DNA from: Bacillus sp. 491mf
GTDB lineage: Bacteria > Bacillota > Bacilli > Bacillales > Bacillaceae_G
Assembly (NCBI RefSeq): GCF_900112415.1
Contig: NZ_FOLV01000005.1
Coordinates: 1 to 64,000, forward strand
Direction of reading: 5' to 3'
Length of the DNA stretch: 64,000 nt
Part shown: positions 16,176 through 26,107 of the stretch, one piece after another
Numbering within the stretch: the stretch's first letter is position 1
Layout of the letters: every line of letters begins with the position of its first letter
Position numbers and translations under genes: made by a program
Notes under the pieces: generated by a model
Databases searched by the model: none
Told to the model about the DNA's origin: nothing
What the model saw: only the letters and a program-made list of their open reading frames with translations

Positions 16176-16880
16176 TTACTTTTTAAGCAAAATATTTATT
16201 TGTCCCTTTTCATCTACCGTTGCTAATTGAATCGATTGAATTGGTACTTTCTGCTTTAACTCGTCTTTTACCCACTCTTCTGTTTTTTCTATCAAAGCGA
16301 GAACATCCTTTTGAATATTCCCATTCTTTATTAAGATAAATGTAATAGGTGATTGTTCTGTGTATATTTTCATATCTTTTCGAGACACTGTTTCATGTGC
16401 CGCATATTGAAATACAGAAACAACCCCACTTGCTTCCCATAAAGCTAGTTTTACTGTTTGAATATCTGTTATACCTTGCAATCTCAGCTCAGAAAATAAA
16501 TACTCGACTGTAATCCGCGCTTTCTTTAAATTATTTAACTGAACGGAACCATTATGTATAAGAATAATGGGTGCAGGCTCTAAAAACCGTCTCCACCGAT
16601 CCCACTTTAATGTCAAAATAGAACTTACTATATGAAGTACGACGAGAATAAACGATGTAATCATAGAACCCAAAAGACCTACTTTTTCATCAGACAATGC
16701 ATTCGTTAGATTTCCCTCTAATAATAGCACGAGAATAAGATCTAAAAAACGAAGCTGGGCAATAGAGCGTTGTCCCATCGCTTTTGCCACAATAATTAAA
16801 AATATATATGCCACTATAGCACGGAGCATCCACTCGAAACTCGAAAGATGCTTTGCTCCTTCAAATATGTGCATATGCAT
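16176..16880 (-). CDS. DUF421 (YetF-type) membrane protein
   Basis: A 234-residue protein with about three N-terminal membrane helices (about 15-85), including the family motif AKAMGQRSIAQLRFLDLILVL. Two cytoplasmic beta-rich units follow, with IILIHNGSVQLNNLKKARITVEYL. The family is widespread in spore formers; B. subtilis members YetF and YrbG are linked to spores. The ATG at 16880 lies eleven bases after AAGGGG; a GTG at 16892 overlaps that site and is less likely. Confidence 0.85.
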   Translation of the reverse strand: MHMHIFEGAKHLSSFEWMLRAIVAYIFLIIVAKAMGQRSIAQLRFLDLILVLLLEGNLTNALSDEKVGLLGSMITSFILVVLHIVSSILTLKWDRWRRFLEPAPIILIHNGSVQLNNLKKARITVEYLFSELRLQGITDIQTVKLALWEASGVVSVFQYAAHETVSRKDMKIYTEQSPITFILIKNGNIQKDVLALIEKTEEWVKDELKQKVPIQSIQLATVDEKGQINILLKK

Positions 16881-16963
16881 AATAGATGGCACCCCTTAAT
16901 TAAATTCCTCCTTTTAGTTTGCGTTTAATTATATTGTCTATGTAAAAAACATTATAAAGTTTC

Positions 16964-17012
16964 AACTATAACCCCGTTCTAAATTTAGGACGAGGTTAAA
17001 AATATAGTTGTT
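16964..17012. other. Long imperfect hairpin
   Basis: CAACTATA pairs with TATAGTTG, and inside AACCCCGTTCT pairs imperfectly with AGGACGAGGTT. It lies between a DUF421 gene and an 83-residue gene reading away from it, and no strong T run follows, so its role is unclear. The rest of 16893-17156 is AT-rich without a frame I trust. Confidence 0.45.
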
Positions 17013-17156
17013 TACTCTTGATGTAAGATACTTCACTTCACTACACTAAAAAATATAACAATACAGTCGTTTAAAAATCTAAGTTTTATTCAAAAAATAA
17101 CATCCGATTATTAAACCCTCCAACATTGTTTGCGAACTACAAAGTAAAGGCTTAGT

Positions 17157-17408
17157 TTATTTACTTTTATTTTTATCAAATTTCTCATTACCACGTTTAA
17201 AGTTACCCGTAATTTTAGCTAACAATAACTGTACTGCTGTTATATTATCTTCAACCTCTTTGATTCTTGCTATAAGACGCTCTGCCTCCCTATCCTTAAC
17301 AATTTTAATTTGTTTACCTTCGTAATAGATTATTACCGTTCCTTTTTTCGTTATTTGATGGGCAAAAGGTTCTTTACTTAATCTATTTTGTTTATCTATT
17401 TCGCTCAT
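17157..17408 (-). CDS. Small hypothetical protein, 83 aa
   Basis: GGGAGACGG precedes the ATG at a good distance. The product is charged, begins like a short beta hairpin (KKGTVIIYYEGKQIKIVKD) and continues as a probable coiled helix (EAERLIARIKEVEDNITAVQLLLAK) with a lysine-rich tail. No family recognised. It stands alone in an AT-rich gap. Confidence 0.55.
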   Translation of the reverse strand: MSEIDKQNRLSKEPFAHQITKKGTVIIYYEGKQIKIVKDREAERLIARIKEVEDNITAVQLLLAKITGNFKRGNEKFDKNKSK

Positions 17409-17585
17409 TGCACCGTCTCCCTACTTATTTTAGTTTCGAACATTACATTCAAAAAAATCAGTTTGTTCACTTGTTTTCTTTTAATATTTTATTCACAGTT
17501 TGTGTTAACTAAGACATAAAGGGAGATGGATTTTCATTTCTCTTCTTACACTAAATGGCCCGATTGCGAAATTGGCAAAGGCAGT

Positions 17586-17738
17586 CTAATTATCGAATAG
17601 CCCTCTTCCTCTCAAATTTGCGGAAACAGGCTCCTTACCTATTTCACGTGCCCATATAGATAACTGACCGATATGGTGAATTTCTTGAACAATGACATGA
17701 CGTATGATCTCTCCGTGTGTACATTCTGGAGCGACTTA
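17586..17738 (-). pseudogene. 3' remnant of a DinB/YfiT-type four-helix hydrolase-like gene
   Basis: The minus strand encodes ECTHGEIIRHVIVQEIHHIG followed by QLSIWAREIGKEPVSANLRG and RGLFDN, then TAG. This is the C-terminal end of DinB-family metalloproteins, with the metal-ligand HxxxH histidines in VQEIHHIGQ. About 47 codons remain; in-frame TAA lies directly upstream and no start or ribosome site exists. The fragment sits 25 bp beyond the bkd operon terminator. It was too short and start-less for simple gene calling. Confidence 0.75.
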
Positions 17739-17761
17739 TATGGAGAAATTGAATATGTAAA

Positions 17762-17787
17762 AAAGCCCGCCAATTGGCGAGCTTTTT
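17762..17787 (-). terminator. Terminator of the bkd operon
   Basis: AAGCCCGCC and GGCGAGCTT pair around AATT. TTTT flanks the stem on each side, 4 bp past the bkdB stop. Confidence 0.85.
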
Positions 17788-17790
17788 TCA

Positions 17791-19104
17791 TTAATATACA
17801 GAAGTATTATCTGCAGATGTATTTTCAAGAATTTCTTTTACGCGTCCTAAGAACTTACCGCAAATGAATCCGTCTAATACGCGGTGGTCAAGGGATAGGC
17901 ATAAGTTAACCATATCACGTGCACCGAACATACCGTTATCCATAATTACTGGACGTTTCACGATAGATTCTACTTGTAAAATTGCTGCTTGTGGATAGTT
18001 AATAATACCCATAGATTGAACAGAACCAAATGATCCTGTGTTATTAATCGTAAATGTTCCACCTTGCATTTCGTCAGCTTTTAATGATTTCGTACGTACT
18101 TTTGTTGCAAGTTCAGTAATTTCACGAGCGATACCTTTAATTGTTTTCTCATCAGCATGCTTAATAACTGGAACGAATAATTCATCGTCAGTTGCAACTG
18201 CGATCGAAAGGTTAATATCTTTCTTCTGAACAATTTTATCGCCAGCCCACATAGAATTAATTTGTGGGTATTCTTTTAAAGCTTGTGCAACAGCTTTTAC
18301 GAAGAATGCAAAGAATGTTAAATTAAAGCCTTCACGCTTTTTAAATTCACCTTTAATTGAATTACGGTATGAAACAAGATCTGTTACATCCACTTCAATC
18401 ATCATCCAGGCGTGTGGTGCTTCATGTTTACTGCGTAGCATGTTTGCAGCAATTGCTTTACGAACACCAGTCACTGGGATTTCAATATCTCCAGGTACTG
18501 TTGGTACAGATACCGGTTTTGCCACTTCTGCTTTAGGAGCTGCTGGTGCCGATGCAGCTGCTGCTTTTGGTGCTTCTTGTGTAATTGGCGCAGCTTCTTG
18601 CTTCGCACCTACTTGTGGAATATTGCCAGACTCAACTAATGTTAAAATATCTTTACGTGTAATACGACCATTTGCTCCTGTACCTACTACTGCATCTAGG
18701 TCAATATTATGTTCACCTGCAAGCTTTAATACAGCTGGTGAAAAACGCGGTTTACCATCAGTTGGTTGCTTTGCCTTCGGTGCTGATACCGGTGCAGCTA
18801 CCTCTGCTTTTGGCGCCTCTTTCGTTTTCTCTTCTACAGCTGTTGCAGCTACTTCATTTGCTCCCTCAACTTGAATCATACAAATCACTTCACCGACAGC
18901 TAGTGTATCACCTTCGCCAGCGATTAATTCTGTTACAACCCCACTGAAAGAGGAAGGTACTTCCGCATTTACTTTATCTGTCATTACTTCTGCAAGTGGA
19001 TCATATTTATTTACGTGATCACCAACAGAAACAAGCCACTTACTAATTGTACCCTCTGTTACACTCTCCCCAAGCTGAGGCATTGTAATTTTTTCTACAG
19101 CCAT
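17791..19104 (-). CDS. bkdB: Branched-chain 2-oxoacid dehydrogenase E2 (BkdB)
   Basis: A 437-residue dihydrolipoyl acyltransferase, the core of the branched-chain keto-acid dehydrogenase. Domains in order: lipoyl domain (lysine 44 in TDKVNAE is the attachment site), an alanine/proline-rich linker, the E1/E3-binding domain at about 118-158 (FSPAVLKLAGEHNIDLDAVV), a second linker, and the acyltransferase domain with the catalytic DHRVLDG near the end. Last gene of the operon, 15 bp after bkdAB. Its products feed branched fatty acid synthesis. Confidence 0.95.
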   Translation of the reverse strand: MAVEKITMPQLGESVTEGTISKWLVSVGDHVNKYDPLAEVMTDKVNAEVPSSFSGVVTELIAGEGDTLAVGEVICMIQVEGANEVAATAVEEKTKEAPKAEVAAPVSAPKAKQPTDGKPRFSPAVLKLAGEHNIDLDAVVGTGANGRITRKDILTLVESGNIPQVGAKQEAAPITQEAPKAAAASAPAAPKAEVAKPVSVPTVPGDIEIPVTGVRKAIAANMLRSKHEAPHAWMMIEVDVTDLVSYRNSIKGEFKKREGFNLTFFAFFVKAVAQALKEYPQINSMWAGDKIVQKKDINLSIAVATDDELFVPVIKHADEKTIKGIAREITELATKVRTKSLKADEMQGGTFTINNTGSFGSVQSMGIINYPQAAILQVESIVKRPVIMDNGMFGARDMVNLCLSLDHRVLDGFICGKFLGRVKEILENTSADNTSVY

Positions 19105-19119
19105 GTATAGTCCCCCCGA

Positions 19120-20103
19120 TTAAAATTCCGCAAGTTCGCGCATTGCTTTTTCAACTTTATCTGGATTCACCATAAAGAATTTTTCCATTGTTGGTGCATA
19201 TGGCATTGCTGGAACGTCTGGACCTGCAAGACGAGCAATTGGTGCATCAAGATCAAATAAGCAATTTTCAGCGATAATTGCCGCTACTTCACTCATAATG
19301 CTTCCTTCTTTATTATCTTCCGTTACAAGAAGAACTTTACCTGTTTTTGAAGCTGCTTCAATAATTGCTTCTTTATCTAATGGATATACAGTACGTAAAT
19401 CAAGAACGTGAGCAGAGATGCCATCTTGTGCTAATTTTTCAGCAGCTTGAAGAGCAAAGTGAACACATAATCCGTATGTAATAACAGTAATATCGTCACC
19501 TTCACGTTTTACGTCTGCTTTTCCAATTGGTAATACATAATCATCTTCCGGCACTTCACCTTTAATTAAGCGATATGCACGTTTATGTTCAAAGAACAAT
19601 ACTGGATCTTCATCACGAATTGCTGCTTTTAATAAACCTTTTGCATCATATGGTGTAGAAGGAATTACAATTTTTAAACCAGGTTGGTTCGCAAAAAGTG
19701 CTTCTACAGATTGAGAATGATACAATGCACCATGAACACCGCCGCCAAATGGTGCACGGATTGTTACTGGGCAAGTCCAATCATTGTTAGAGCGATAACG
19801 AATTTTTGCTGCCTCGGAAACAATTTGGTTCACCGCTGGCATAATGAAGTCAGCAAATTGCATTTCTGCAATTGGGCGCATTCCATACATCGCTGCACCG
19901 ATTGCTACCCCAGCAATTGCAGATTCTGCAAGTGGTGTATCAAGTGCGCGCATTTCACCAAATTGATCATATAATCCATTTGTCGCTTTAAATACGCCGC
20001 CTTTTTTACCAACGTCTTCTCCTAATACAAATACTTTCTCATCGCGTTCCATTTCTTCGCGCATTGCTAATGTAATCGCGTCAATATAAGACATAACAGC
20101 CAT
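19120..20103 (-). CDS. bkdAB: Branched-chain 2-oxoacid dehydrogenase E1 beta (BkdAB)
   Basis: A 327-residue transketolase-type subunit. The N-terminal half carries LGEDVGKKGGVFKAT and the activating region (EMQFADFIMPAVNQI, YRSNNDWTCPVTIRAPFGGG); the C-terminal half has VLDLRTVYPLDKEAI. With BkdAA it forms the thiamine-diphosphate E1 that decarboxylates keto-acids of valine, leucine and isoleucine. It follows bkdAA by 13 bp with an AAGGGGG-type ribosome site. Confidence 0.95.
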   Translation of the reverse strand: MAVMSYIDAITLAMREEMERDEKVFVLGEDVGKKGGVFKATNGLYDQFGEMRALDTPLAESAIAGVAIGAAMYGMRPIAEMQFADFIMPAVNQIVSEAAKIRYRSNNDWTCPVTIRAPFGGGVHGALYHSQSVEALFANQPGLKIVIPSTPYDAKGLLKAAIRDEDPVLFFEHKRAYRLIKGEVPEDDYVLPIGKADVKREGDDITVITYGLCVHFALQAAEKLAQDGISAHVLDLRTVYPLDKEAIIEAASKTGKVLLVTEDNKEGSIMSEVAAIIAENCLFDLDAPIARLAGPDVPAMPYAPTMEKFFMVNPDKVEKAMRELAEF

Positions 20104-20116
20104 GAAACGTTCCCCC

Positions 20117-21118
20117 TTATTCCGCGTATACGTGCTTTAATGCAGACTCTGGATCTGCATACGGAGCATTTTCTGCATATTCTGTTGCTTCGTTTACGAT
20201 ATGCATGATATCATCTAACATTTGTTTTTCAGATTCCTCTGTTAAAATGCCTACTTCTTTTAAGTAATTTGCAAATGTATAGATTGGATCTTTTTTCTTA
20301 GCTTCTTCTACTTCTTCTCGGTCACGATAAACACGATCATCGTCATCACTAGAGTGTGCTGTTAAACGATAAGATACTGTTTCAATTAATGTTGGACCTT
20401 CACCACGGCGTCCGCGATCTGCTGCTTCTTTTACAGCTTTATATACTTCAAGCGGATCATTTCCGTCTACTGTGTATCCTGGCATACCATAACCGATTGC
20501 ACGGTCAGATACATTTTTACATGCTAATTGTTTTTCAACAGGAATCGAGATTGCATATTTGTTATTTTCACACATGAAAATAACAGGTAACTTGTGTACT
20601 CCAGCAAAGTTTGCACCTTCATGGAAATCACCTTGGTTGGAAGAACCTTCACCAAATGTAACAAATGTTACTAAATCTTTTCCTTCCATCTTTCCTGCTA
20701 ACGCAATACCTACTGCATGTGGTACTTGCGTTGTAACTGGTGAAGAACCTGTTACGATGCGATTTTTCTTTTGTCCAAAGTGTCCAGGCATTTGACGTCC
20801 GCCAGAGTTTGGATCTTCTGCTTTTGCAAATCCAGATAACATAAGCTCTCTCGCTGTCATACCGAATGCTAACACCACACCCATATCACGATAGTAAGGT
20901 AGTGCGTAGTCTTTTTCACGATCCAGCGCAAACGCTGCTCCTACCTGTGCGGCTTCTTGTCCTTGACAAGAAATTACAAACGGGATTTTCCCCGCGCGGT
21001 TTAATAACCACATACGCTCGTCAATTTTACGTGCGAGTAACATCGTGCGATACATTTCTAATACTTGCTCATCGCTTAATCCAAGCTCTTCATGGCGTTT
21101 TTCTTTTACTTCAGCCAT
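20117..21118 (-). CDS. bkdAA: Branched-chain 2-oxoacid dehydrogenase E1 alpha (BkdAA)
   Basis: A 333-residue E1 alpha subunit. It holds the thiamine diphosphate-binding motif from GEGSSNQGDFHEGANFA to ENNKYAIS (GDG-N type, about 156-188) and the HSSDDDDRVYR phosphorylation-loop region found in the family. A GGAGGG site precedes the ATG. It lies 70 bp downstream of lpdV within the operon. Confidence 0.95.
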   Translation of the reverse strand: MAEVKEKRHEELGLSDEQVLEMYRTMLLARKIDERMWLLNRAGKIPFVISCQGQEAAQVGAAFALDREKDYALPYYRDMGVVLAFGMTARELMLSGFAKAEDPNSGGRQMPGHFGQKKNRIVTGSSPVTTQVPHAVGIALAGKMEGKDLVTFVTFGEGSSNQGDFHEGANFAGVHKLPVIFMCENNKYAISIPVEKQLACKNVSDRAIGYGMPGYTVDGNDPLEVYKAVKEAADRGRRGEGPTLIETVSYRLTAHSSDDDDRVYRDREEVEEAKKKDPIYTFANYLKEVGILTEESEKQMLDDIMHIVNEATEYAENAPYADPESALKHVYAE

Positions 21119-21188
21119 TTTAACACCCTCCTAAATCCTTTTTACCCCGCTCTATTATAAAGCAAGAACAATACACTCGCTATTTCTT

Positions 21189-22610
21189 TTAGCCGTGTAA
21201 CGCTTTCCCATCAACTGCTAACGCAGCTTCACCAATCGCTTCTGATAATGATGGATGTGGATGAATTGTATGTGCAACTTCCCAAGGTGTTGCGTCTAAT
21301 ACTCTTGCAAGACCTGCTTCTGAGATCATATCTGTTACGTGCGGTCCAATCATATGAACACCAAGAATATCATTTGTTTCTTCATCAACAACAAGTTTTA
21401 CAAAACCATCAGATTCTCCATATACAAGCGCTTTACCGATTGCACGGAATGAGAATTTACCTACTTTTAATTTGTAACCTTTTTCTTTTGCTTCTTGCTC
21501 TGTTAAACCGACAGAAGCAACTTCTGGGCTGCTATATACACATTTAGATACCATCGAGTAATCAATTGGCATCGGTTCTTTTCTAGCAATATGTTCAACC
21601 GCTACAATTCCTTCATGTGAAGCAACATGTGCAAGTTGTAGGCCACCAATTACATCACCAATCGCATAGATGTGCGATTCTTTCGTTTGATAATATTCAT
21701 TTGTTTGAATGTAGCCTTTTTCAACAACGATATCTGTATTTTCTAAGCCGATATTTTGTGTGTTTGCTTGTCTACCGACAGATACAAGCATTTTTTCAGC
21801 TTTAAATTCTTTATTTGCACCATTCAATTCAGCTTGAATCGTTACACCGTTATCTTTTACTAAAGTTTCTGGTAACACTTTTGCACCAGTTACAACTTTA
21901 ATGCCTTTTTTCTTAAGCAAACGTTGCATTTCCTTAGAAACATCTTGATCTTCAAGCGGCAAGACGTGTTTTGCATATTCAAGTACAGTTACTTCTACGC
22001 CGAAATCTGCAAGCATAGATGCCCACTCAATACCAATTACGCCGCCACCAACAATAATGATAGATTTAGGAAGTGTTTCCATTTTCAGGGCGTGATCGGA
22101 TGACATGACATATTCACCATCAAGTTCAAGTCCTGGTAAAGAATTTGGACGTGATCCTGTTGCAACGATTACATTTTTCGGAATAAGCATTTCATTCTCT
22201 TCTCCGCTTGCTAATTCAACAGAAATCGTACCTGGCATCGGTGAGAAAATAGATGGACCTAGAATACGACCAATTCCTTCATACACATCAATTTTCCCTT
22301 GCTTCATTAAATGCTGAACACCTTTATGAAGTTGGCTAACGATTTTTTCTTTACGTTCTTGTACTTTTGCAAAATTCAATTCTACATTGCTTGTTACAAC
22401 GCCGAATTCTTCACCTTTTTTCGCAGTTGCAAAAACTTCAGCACTGCGAAGTAACGCTTTACTAGGAATACATCCTTTGTGTAAGCAAGTACCACCTAGG
22501 TTTTCTTTTTCAACAAGCGCTGTTGTTAATCCTAATTGTGATGCACGAATAGCAGCGACATATCCGCCTGTACCACCGCCAACGATGACTAAATCGTATT
22601 CTTTTGCCAT
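21189..22610 (-). CDS. lpdV: Dihydrolipoyl dehydrogenase E3 of the bkd complex (LpdV)
   Basis: A 473-residue flavoprotein that reoxidises the lipoyl arm of BkdB. Visible are the FAD motif VIVGGGTGGYVAA, the redox pair GGTCLHKGCIPSK, the NAD motif IIVGGGVIGIE and the C-terminal HTIHPHPSLSEAIGEA with the catalytic histidine and glutamate. I choose the ATG at 22610, eight bases after GGGG. A TTG at 22619 overlapping the buk stop is possible. Translation is probably coupled to buk. Confidence 0.93.
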   Translation of the reverse strand: MAKEYDLVIVGGGTGGYVAAIRASQLGLTTALVEKENLGGTCLHKGCIPSKALLRSAEVFATAKKGEEFGVVTSNVELNFAKVQERKEKIVSQLHKGVQHLMKQGKIDVYEGIGRILGPSIFSPMPGTISVELASGEENEMLIPKNVIVATGSRPNSLPGLELDGEYVMSSDHALKMETLPKSIIIVGGGVIGIEWASMLADFGVEVTVLEYAKHVLPLEDQDVSKEMQRLLKKKGIKVVTGAKVLPETLVKDNGVTIQAELNGANKEFKAEKMLVSVGRQANTQNIGLENTDIVVEKGYIQTNEYYQTKESHIYAIGDVIGGLQLAHVASHEGIVAVEHIARKEPMPIDYSMVSKCVYSSPEVASVGLTEQEAKEKGYKLKVGKFSFRAIGKALVYGESDGFVKLVVDEETNDILGVHMIGPHVTDMISEAGLARVLDATPWEVAHTIHPHPSLSEAIGEAALAVDGKALHG

Positions 22611-22615
22611 ATCAC

Positions 22616-23719
22616 TCAACCCCTAGCTACTGTTTCTTTTTCACGCAGTGCATACTCTTTTGCAGTTTCTTCATCACGAAGTACACGAAGTGCACCTTCT
22701 GCTAATGCTTGTAATTCATCTTCACCCGGATGCACAATAACATCTGCAATCCAATGAACACGTTCTTTAATTTCATCAACAAGAATTTTACTGTATGCAA
22801 GCCCGCCTGTTAAAACAACGGCATCTACTTTACCATGAAGAACTGCACTTGCCGCACCGATCTCTTTTGCAACTTGATATGCCATTGCTGTATAAACAAG
22901 CGTTGCTTCTGGATCGCCTTGTTCTACCATTTTCTCTACTTTAATTGCATCATTTGTACCAAGTAAGCTTACTAAGCCACCTTGTCCAACGATTTTTTTC
23001 ATCATTTCATCACGGTAATAGTCGCCAGAGAAACACATTTCTACAAGCTGACCTACTGGAACCGTTCCTGCACGCTCTGGGCTGAATGGTCCCTCTCCAT
23101 TTAAACCGTTATTTACATCAATAACTTTTCCTTCTTTATGAGAACCAACTGAAATACCGCCGCCCATATGTGCAATGATTAAATTTAAATCTTCATATTT
23201 ACGATCAAGTTCTTTTGCAACTGTACGAGCTACTGCTTTTTGGTTTAGCGCATGAAAAATACTTCTTCGCTCCATGCCTGCTATCCCACTAATACGAGCA
23301 ATATCTTCCATTTCATCTACAACTACTGGATCGACAATAAACGATGGAATGTTAAGTCCAGAAGCAATTTCATACGCTAAAATCCCACCTAAATTAGAAG
23401 CATGATGGCCACTATAACCATTTTTCAAATCTTCTAGCATTGCTTCGTTTACTGTATACGTACCGCCTTTAATCGGACGAAGTAGTCCGCCGCGACCACA
23501 TACAGCATTTAACTTAGAAATATTAATGCCATGAGAATGAAGAACCTCTAAAATAGTTTGCTTACGAAATTCATATTGATCAATGATACGCTTATATTTC
23601 CCAATCTGTTCTTCATCATGACGAATTGTTTCTTCTAAAACAGGTCTTTCATTATCAAAAACACCAATCTTCGTAGATGTGCTACCAGGATTAATGACAA
23701 GAATTCGATTCACGGACAA
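22616..23719 (-). CDS. buk: Butyrate kinase (branched-chain acyl kinase)
   Basis: A 367-residue ASKHA-fold kinase that converts acyl-phosphate and ADP to ATP and acid. Motifs: [14 protein letters not shown] at the N-terminus, HMGGGISVG and [15 protein letters not shown] mid-protein, and [10 protein letters not shown]. The TTG at 23719 lies seven bases after GGAGGG and gives the (M)[11 protein letters not shown] start usual in Bacillus; an upstream ATG at 23737 overlaps the ribosome site. With Ptb it offers a substrate-level phosphorylation branch from the acyl-CoA made by the dehydrogenase. Confidence 0.92.
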   Translation of the reverse strand: MSVNRILVINPGSTSTKIGVFDNERPVLEETIRHDEEQIGKYKRIIDQYEFRKQTILEVLHSHGINISKLNAVCGRGGLLRPIKGGTYTVNEAMLEDLKNGYSGHHASNLGGILAYEIASGLNIPSFIVDPVVVDEMEDIARISGIAGMERRSIFHALNQKAVARTVAKELDRKYEDLNLIIAHMGGGISVGSHKEGKVIDVNNGLNGEGPFSPERAGTVPVGQLVEMCFSGDYYRDEMMKKIVGQGGLVSLLGTNDAIKVEKMVEQGDPEATLVYTAMAYQVAKEIGAASAVLHGKVDAVVLTGGLAYSKILVDEIKERVHWIADVIVHPGEDELQALAEGALRVLRDEETAKEYALREKETVARG

Positions 23720-23750
23720 GGCTGCTCCCTCCACCATTTATTCAGAAAGA

Positions 23751-23781
23751 CAGTAGCAACTGCAAAATGAAGTCGCTACTG
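23751..23781 (-). other. Intercistronic hairpin between bcd and buk
   Basis: CAGTAGCAAC pairs with GTCGCTACTG (one mismatch) around an eleven-base loop. No T run follows, so it is more likely an mRNA stability or processing element than a terminator. That role is inference. Confidence 0.45.
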
Positions 23782-23806
23782 CTTTCACATTTATTTTTTC
23801 TATGAA

Positions 23807-24907
23807 TTAGCGACGGCTTAAAATATTATGGCCGTTACTTAAAAATGTGCTGCGTGTATTTTTTAAGCTTGCGATGCGCTCTTCAGCAAGACGATCTGCT
23901 GCTACATATGTTGGCACACCATCACGTTTTGAAATTGTGATTACTTTTTCAATTGTGTCATAAATTGCTTCTACACGTTTTAATGCACGCTCTCTATTGT
24001 ATCCGTATAACTCGTCCGCTACGTTAATTACACCACCTGCGTTAATTACATAGTCTGGTGCATATACGATGCCCATTTCATGAACGATATCACCGTGACG
24101 ATCTTCTTTTAATTGGTTATTTGCAGAACCAGCAATTACTTTCGCTTTTAATTGTGGAATTGTATCATCGTTTACTGTTGCCCCTAATGCACATGGTGCA
24201 TAGATGTCACATTCTACACCGTAAATTTCATTTGGCTCAACAGCACTTGCACCAAATTCTTCTACAGCACGTTGTACTGCTTCTTTATTAATATCTGTAA
24301 CGATTAATTTCGCACCTTCTGCATGTAGGTGTTTGCATAAGTGATAAGCTACATTTCCCACACCTTGAACAGCAATTACTTTACCTTCTAAGCTATCTGT
24401 ACCAAACGCTTCTTTTGCAGCTGCTTTCATACCAACGTATACGCCGTAAGCAGTTACTGGAGATGGGTTACCAGAAGAACCGAATGAAGGTGAGATACCT
24501 GTTACGAAATCTGTTTCTTCATGAATAATGTCCATATCATCTACAGTTGTACCAACATCTTCAGCTGTGATGTAACGACCATTTAATCCTTGAATGTAAC
24601 GACCTAATGCACGGAACATTGCTTCGCTCTTATCTTTGCGTGGATCACCGATAATAACTGTTTTTGCACCACCTAAGTTTAAACCAGCTGCTGCATTTTT
24701 ATATGTCATACCTTTTGCAAGACGTAGAGCATCTTCAATTGCAGCTTCTTCAGAGTCGTATGTCCACATTCTTGTTCCGCCAAGAGCTGGTCCAAGAGTT
24801 GTGTCATGAATTGCAATAATTGCTTTTAATCCTGATTCTTTATCTTGACAGAACACTACTTGCTCGTAATCGTAAGTTTCTAAGTATTTGAAAATTTCTA
24901 ATGTCAT
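23807..24907 (-). CDS. bcd: Leucine (branched-chain amino acid) dehydrogenase
   Basis: A 366-residue NAD-dependent amino acid dehydrogenase that deaminates leucine, valine and isoleucine to the keto-acids used by the Bkd complex. It has the family segment [10 protein letters not shown], the catalytic lysine in [11 protein letters not shown] (lysine 80), [12 protein letters not shown] and the Rossmann motif [17 protein letters not shown] ribosome site precedes the ATG. Second gene of the operon, 104 bp after ptb. Confidence 0.95.
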   Translation of the reverse strand: MTLEIFKYLETYDYEQVVFCQDKESGLKAIIAIHDTTLGPALGGTRMWTYDSEEAAIEDALRLAKGMTYKNAAAGLNLGGAKTVIIGDPRKDKSEAMFRALGRYIQGLNGRYITAEDVGTTVDDMDIIHEETDFVTGISPSFGSSGNPSPVTAYGVYVGMKAAAKEAFGTDSLEGKVIAVQGVGNVAYHLCKHLHAEGAKLIVTDINKEAVQRAVEEFGASAVEPNEIYGVECDIYAPCALGATVNDDTIPQLKAKVIAGSANNQLKEDRHGDIVHEMGIVYAPDYVINAGGVINVADELYGYNRERALKRVEAIYDTIEKVITISKRDGVPTYVAADRLAEERIASLKNTRSTFLSNGHNILSRR

Positions 24908-25011
24908 TATAATTTCCCCCTTGATATGTTTACCCTTTTCAATTTTAGTCCGTTATATCGGATTCATTTCCTTAACCATAAATGAAAATAAAACATGTGT
25001 TGCAAGAAAGT

Positions 25012-25911
25012 TTATTTAGAAGCAGTCGTAACTGCCAATGCTAATGAATACACTTTTGTTTCTGCTGAATCTGCACGAGATGTTAACACAATCGGTGCTT
25101 TCGCTCCAGCGATAATCGCTCCTACTTTTGCATCTGCAAAATATACAAGCGATTTATATAATACATTTCCAGCTTCAATTGTTGGGACGAGTAAAATATC
25201 TGCTTTACCAGCTACATCGCTTTGAATTCCTTTATGCTCTGCTGCAATTTGTGAAACAGCAATATCTAATGCAAGTGGCCCGTCAATGATACAATTTTTA
25301 ATTTGACCCCGGCGATTCATTTGCGTTAACATTGCTGCATCAATCGTTGCTTGCATTGCAGGATTCACAACTTCTACAGCAGCAATCGGAGCTACTTTTG
25401 GTACTTCTACTCCTATTGCCCGGGCAACTTCAACTGCATTTTGTGCAATCGCCGCTTTTTGCTGTACATCTGGAGCGATATTCATCGCTGCATCTGTCAC
25501 GATGATAAAGCGATCGTAATTCGGTACTTCAAAAGTTGCAACGTGTGATAATACACTGCCTTTGCGAAGACCCCATTCTTTATTTAATACTGCTTTCAAA
25601 ATGTTAGCTGTTGGAATATTACCCTTCATAAGTACGTCCGCTTCTCCACCTCTTACAGCCTTTACCGCTAATTCAGCAGCTTCTGCGCTAGATGTAGTAG
25701 AGATTACTTCAATATGTTCTGAAGGTCCTAATCCATGCTCTTGTAACATACTTATAATTGTTTCTTGATTTCCATATAGACGAAATTGAGCTAACTGTAA
25801 TTGTACAGCCTTTGCAACGGCTTCAATTACTTCATGATCTTCAGCTACTGCAACAGCAACTGTTTTTTTCGGTTGCTTTGCTGCTTGATCAATTAAAGTT
25901 TGTAACTTCAT
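25012..25911 (-). CDS. ptb: Phosphate butyryltransferase
   Basis: A 299-residue phosphate acyltransferase that exchanges CoA for phosphate on butyryl-CoA and branched acyl-CoAs, feeding Buk. The family blocks GGEADVLMKGNIPTANILKAVL and RFIIVTDAAMNIAP are visible. First gene of the bkd operon, about 45 bp downstream of a sigma-54 promoter. Confidence 0.93.
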   Translation of the reverse strand: MKLQTLIDQAAKQPKKTVAVAVAEDHEVIEAVAKAVQLQLAQFRLYGNQETIISMLQEHGLGPSEHIEVISTTSSAEAAELAVKAVRGGEADVLMKGNIPTANILKAVLNKEWGLRKGSVLSHVATFEVPNYDRFIIVTDAAMNIAPDVQQKAAIAQNAVEVARAIGVEVPKVAPIAAVEVVNPAMQATIDAAMLTQMNRRGQIKNCIIDGPLALDIAVSQIAAEHKGIQSDVAGKADILLVPTIEAGNVLYKSLVYFADAKVGAIIAGAKAPIVLTSRADSAETKVYSLALAVTTASK

Positions 25912-25954
25912 ATTTTGTAATCAACCCTTCCTCGTCGTCCCTCGCTTATATTAA

Positions 25955-25972
25955 AAGCAAATAGCGTGCCAA
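25955..25972 (-). promoter_or_regulatory. Sigma-54 promoter of the ptb-bkd operon
   Basis: The minus strand reads TTGGCACGCTATTTGCTT. It has the invariant GG of the -24 element and GC of the -12 element exactly 12 bases apart, matching TTGGCACN5TTGCW. It lies upstream of ptb and downstream of the sigma-54 activator gene bkdR, so control by BkdR is very likely. Confidence 0.93.
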
Positions 25973-26073
25973 CTTTTTAATTTCGTTTAAATATTTTTGA
26001 AAACGCATTCAAAACGTAGAAAAATCAACATTTTGTAACTACACAAAAAATTCTGTCTAATATTGTCGCATTA

Positions 26074-26105
26074 TGCACACCACGCAAAATATTGCGTGGT
26101 GTGCA
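26074..26105. promoter_or_regulatory. Perfect 14-bp palindrome upstream of the sigma-54 promoter
   Basis: TGCACACCACGCAA and TTGCGTGGTGTGCA flank AATA. It starts 3 bp after the bkdR stop and about 100 bp upstream of the -24/-12 promoter, a usual distance for an activator site. No T run follows on the minus strand, which speaks against a terminator, though it could still end bkdR transcripts. Confidence 0.55.
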
Positions 26106-26107
26106 AT

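Noticed and set aside
18440-18947. Plus frames opposite bkdB
   Set aside because: They mirror the alanine/proline linker codons and have no ribosome site.
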